Assembly: GCA_019359695.1 (NCBI GenBank) | Contig: JAHHGV010000046.1 | Coordinates: 1-64,000 of the forward strand | Reading direction: 5' to 3' | Source of the DNA: Brasilonema angustatum HA4187-MV1 | Lineage (GTDB): Bacteria; Cyanobacteriota; Cyanobacteriia; Cyanobacteriales; Nostocaceae | Length of the DNA stretch: 64,000 bases | Shown: positions 61,819 through 64,000 of the stretch, in pieces | Position numbering within the stretch: the stretch's first letter is position 1 | How the letters are laid out: each line of letters begins with the position of its first letter | Notes under the pieces: generated by a model | The model's input: only the letters and a program-made list of their open reading frames with translations | Databases searched by the model: none | What the model was told of the DNA's origin: nothing | Translations under genes and position numbers: made by a program

Positions 61819-63357
61819 TTATGCTACCACCAGATTCTTGTCCACTTGTTGAGATTCGATGTTACCTACCTTGGATTCAATCGCCGTACCTTTGAAGAAA
61901 TCGGGGTTGGCTTCGGTATAAAACTTGTAGGGATTAGCGAAGACATAGGACTTGAAGTCGGCTTCGGTCAGGACGCCTTCTTTCACAAGATCCCAGCTTT
62001 CAGCTAGTGGGGCGGTGAGATCGGGCACATCCCAATGACCAACATCGGAGGAATAGATCGCGTTGATCTTGACACCCAACGGATTGGCTTTGTCGTTGAA
62101 TGCTGCTGCTATAGTGCGATCGTCAGACTCAGAACCAAAGAAGAAATTGTTCACCCAGCGATCGCGAATGTCCTCAATTGTTTCAATGCCAGCAGCCGCA
62201 AAATCTTCCAGTTCGCTACCAATCGGCTGACGGCTATAACGGATGAAGGAAGATCCCAGTACACTCTTGACCAATTCCTCTTTGTTAAGAGAATGCCCTT
62301 GAGTGATTTCGCCACCGAAGCGTTCAAACAACTCGAACAACTCCGAAGCATTAGTGAGGTCTGGGTTGTAGTTTTGCAGTGCCTTGATATTGCGCTTGGA
62401 GAAGCGATCCACCAAATGAACGTAGACGTGGGCACCCCAATCTGCACCACCTTCGAGCATCCCGACGCGCAACTGTGGAAAACGCTTGGTCACACCACCG
62501 AAGAACAGCGCCTTGGCAAATGCTTGCGAGCCATCCGCGAAGTGACCAATATGGTTGTTCATGTAGTTACTGGTGGAAGAGCGTCCAGTCCACCCCTGAC
62601 TGCCGTAATGAGTGGTGACGGGTACGCCCAGTTCGACGACCTTAGCCCAGAAGGGATCGTAGTCGTATTCACTATCTAGTCCGTAAAAGTCGATATAAGA
62701 AGCATGTTTGGCTATTCCAGGGAATTGAGCGGCTGGATACTTATCAGCGATCGCCTTAATTGGTCGTTTCACGCCACCAACGATATTAACCACTTTCAAT
62801 CCCAATGTTTTTACGGCAAACTCTAGCTCCTCAATAGCTTCTTGCGGAGTTGTCGTAGGGATGCCAGCTACCGGTGTCAGGCGATCGCTATATTTACGGT
62901 AGATATCAGCATGATAGTGATTAATCGCACGTTGCAGTGCCTGACGGTTCTCTTGACTTGCTCCAGCCGGTGCCAGGACATTGTTCGGAAACAACACAGA
63001 ATAGTCCGATCCCTGCTCCGCCTGACGCTCATAAAACAGTTCAGGGAGGGTGTAAGTAGCGAGATCCAAAGTGTTGCGGGTGACTCTAGCCCACCAAGGC
63101 GATCGAATTGTGCGGTTGTAATGACGTTCTTCTGGAGTTTGTTGATACCAGTCTTTACCGCCACTCTTGGAGTTGAGACGGGAAGATTCCGCATGGCGTA
63201 ATTCATCCACGAGTTTTGCGCCACCGTAATTAGCGATGTAATCCTCAAGAGCCGGGGTGAAATCATTGGTGTGAACGTCGGTGTCGATGACCGGATAATC
63301 AAGGGTTGCTCTAACTGCGGCGGAGGGCGATGTCTTTAATCGGCTATATTCAGTCAT
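61819..63357 (-). CDS. amidohydrolase-family (Amidohydro_2) enzyme, copy B
   Basis: A 512-residue paralogue of the gene at 44617. The metal motif is in YPVIDTDVHTNDFTPALEDY; GVPVTTHYGSQGWTGRSSTS, GHFADGSQAFAKALFFGGVT and YSSDVGHWDVPDLTAP match the corresponding segments of copy A. It heads the block with the FAD monooxygenase, esterase and aldo/keto reductase. Only a single half-site (TTATACCGTTT at 63416) of the shared palindrome lies upstream. The substrate is unknown, and the two copies probably act on related compounds. Confidence 0.85.
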   Translation of the reverse strand: MTEYSRLKTSPSAAVRATLDYPVIDTDVHTNDFTPALEDYIANYGGAKLVDELRHAESSRLNSKSGGKDWYQQTPEERHYNRTIRSPWWARVTRNTLDLATYTLPELFYERQAEQGSDYSVLFPNNVLAPAGASQENRQALQRAINHYHADIYRKYSDRLTPVAGIPTTTPQEAIEELEFAVKTLGLKVVNIVGGVKRPIKAIADKYPAAQFPGIAKHASYIDFYGLDSEYDYDPFWAKVVELGVPVTTHYGSQGWTGRSSTSNYMNNHIGHFADGSQAFAKALFFGGVTKRFPQLRVGMLEGGADWGAHVYVHLVDRFSKRNIKALQNYNPDLTNASELFELFERFGGEITQGHSLNKEELVKSVLGSSFIRYSRQPIGSELEDFAAAGIETIEDIRDRWVNNFFFGSESDDRTIAAAFNDKANPLGVKINAIYSSDVGHWDVPDLTAPLAESWDLVKEGVLTEADFKSYVFANPYKFYTEANPDFFKGTAIESKVGNIESQQVDKNLVVA

Positions 63358-63507
63358 GTTTTTTCCTTCAAAAAATCATCGGTTTTTGCTAACGGGAATA
63401 TTTGCGCTCAAGACTTATACCGTTTCTCCAAAAACTGGCGACATAAGATCCCCCCCAACCCACGCGCTTGTGCTACAAGTCGGGAAACCCGCTGTTAGCA
63501 CCTGGCT

Positions 63508-63835
63508 CCCCTTGGCAAGGGCAGGGCTGTTTCATTCCCTCAAAGGCTCATCATGTCAAGGGTTAATCTTAGCCATCGCTCCTTATTTCCTGGAGAAAAA
63601 TTGAATTTTCTGGGTTCTAATGTAGGTTTTCTATAACTTACAGCGGTTTTCATATGAATAGACCACAAATCGTAGGGTGGGCATTGCTCACAAAAGCCTA
63701 CGTGATAGACATTTGAGATATTGGTGAGCAATGCCCACCTTACAGAAAACCGCTGTATGTCCCAAAAATTATCGCGCTACATATTGACAAATCCTTCCTC
63801 CTTAACGAATGAAACAGCCCTGCTTTGGCAAGGGG
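63508..63835. repeat. 328-bp nested inverted repeats at the right end
   Basis: Outer arms (63508-63537 and 63807-63835) share CCCCTTG, GCAGGGCTGTTTCATTC and its complement with a few mismatches. They enclose an inner element (63640-63756). No coding sequence is recognised here or in 63836-64000. Confidence 0.55.
63640..63756. mobile_element. 117-bp MITE-like inner palindrome
   Basis: Perfect ends ACAGCGGTTTTC (63640-63651) and GAAAACCGCTGT (63745-63756). Inside, GTGGGCATTGCTCAC (63677-63691) faces GTGAGCAATGCCCAC (63724-63738). It is non-coding and typical of short palindromic miniature elements. Confidence 0.6.
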
Positions 63836-64000
63836 GGCACGGGGGGATCGGATTTGTGGCAACAACAAGGAGAATTGGTATTAGATATTAGGTGGCGAAC
63901 ACTACCCAAAATCAAAGCACACGACATTGAATGCAGATATCATTAGGCAAAACCTCACGTTACTAATTGTGCAAAGGTTACTCTCGGAATTTTAAATCTG

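Noticed and set aside
62035-62679. A 214-codon plus-strand frame opposite amidohydrolase B
   Set aside because: It is the shadow of a gene whose metal-binding motifs are intact on the minus strand.
63416-63449. Copy of the 34-bp palindrome upstream of amidohydrolase B
   Set aside because: Only the left half-site TTATACCGTTT is present; the right arm at the required spacing does not match.

Overview
The window is chromosomal DNA from a cyanobacterium, most likely a filamentous heterocyst-forming type (Nostocales). The signs are repeated GCGATCGC (HIP1-like) octamers, moderate G+C, heptamer repeats, many short dispersed palindromes, an SLH-OprB porin and the general codon style. No rRNA, tRNA, CRISPR array, intact insertion sequence or phage was seen.

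The dominant theme is scavenging and breakdown of organic sulfur. There are five full-length sulfonate-type substrate-binding proteins (SsuA-like) plus a sixth broken one, but only one ATPase (SsuB) and one permease (SsuC). Around them lie flavin monooxygenases of the DszC/SfnB and LLM (DszA/NtaA) types, a TauD-type dioxygenase, a CmcJ-like oxygenase, two GST-fold proteins, an arylsulfatase beside a bile-acid:sodium-type symporter, a TauE/SafE anion exporter, an FAD protein with a ferredoxin partner, and a fusion of an FAD/NAD(P) enzyme with an ETHE1-type persulfide dioxygenase. Two paralogous amidohydrolases each head a minus-strand gene block.

Layout. 1-9 kb: ChrA transporter, VOC protein, a graveyard of gene remnants (SDR, sulfite oxidase, SsuA, P-type ATPase), a methyltransferase, a tandem pair of glycosyltransferases and an old-yellow-enzyme. 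9-18 kb: TauE/SafE, methyltransferase, two 2-hydroxyacid dehydrogenases, SsuA, ferredoxin plus FAD protein, aldo/keto reductase. 18-28.5 kb: porin, SsuA, nitroreductase, SsuB, DszC/SfnB-like enzyme, SsuA, methyltransferase, SsuC, then a strong terminator. 28.5-38.6 kb: persulfide dioxygenase fusion, a DrrAB-MarR-MFS efflux operon, a decayed toxin-antitoxin pair, an odd ClpB-middle-domain/ACP-like protein, a methionine-type aminotransferase. 38.8-50.5 kb: a minus-strand block (amidohydrolase, SsuA, methyltransferase, GST, TauD, LLM monooxygenase) divergent from a plus-strand block (GST, CmcJ-like, SsuA, GNAT). 51-64 kb: MFS, symporter, arylsulfatase, ABC exporter, GNAT, aldo/keto reductase, a small coupled gene, esterase, FAD monooxygenase, second amidohydrolase, then nested inverted repeats.

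The most notable observations are: (1) a shared 34-bp palindrome, AAAATACNGTTW-N10-WAACNGTATTTT, upstream of several of these genes, which looks like the operator of an undescribed organosulfur regulon; (2) an 11-residue leader ORF with a good ribosome-binding site and three consecutive Cys codons upstream of ssuB, suggesting translation-coupled sensing of cysteine; and (3) a very small dispersed repeat lying in frame within at least four different coding sequences, one of them demonstrable by comparison with a paralogue in the window.
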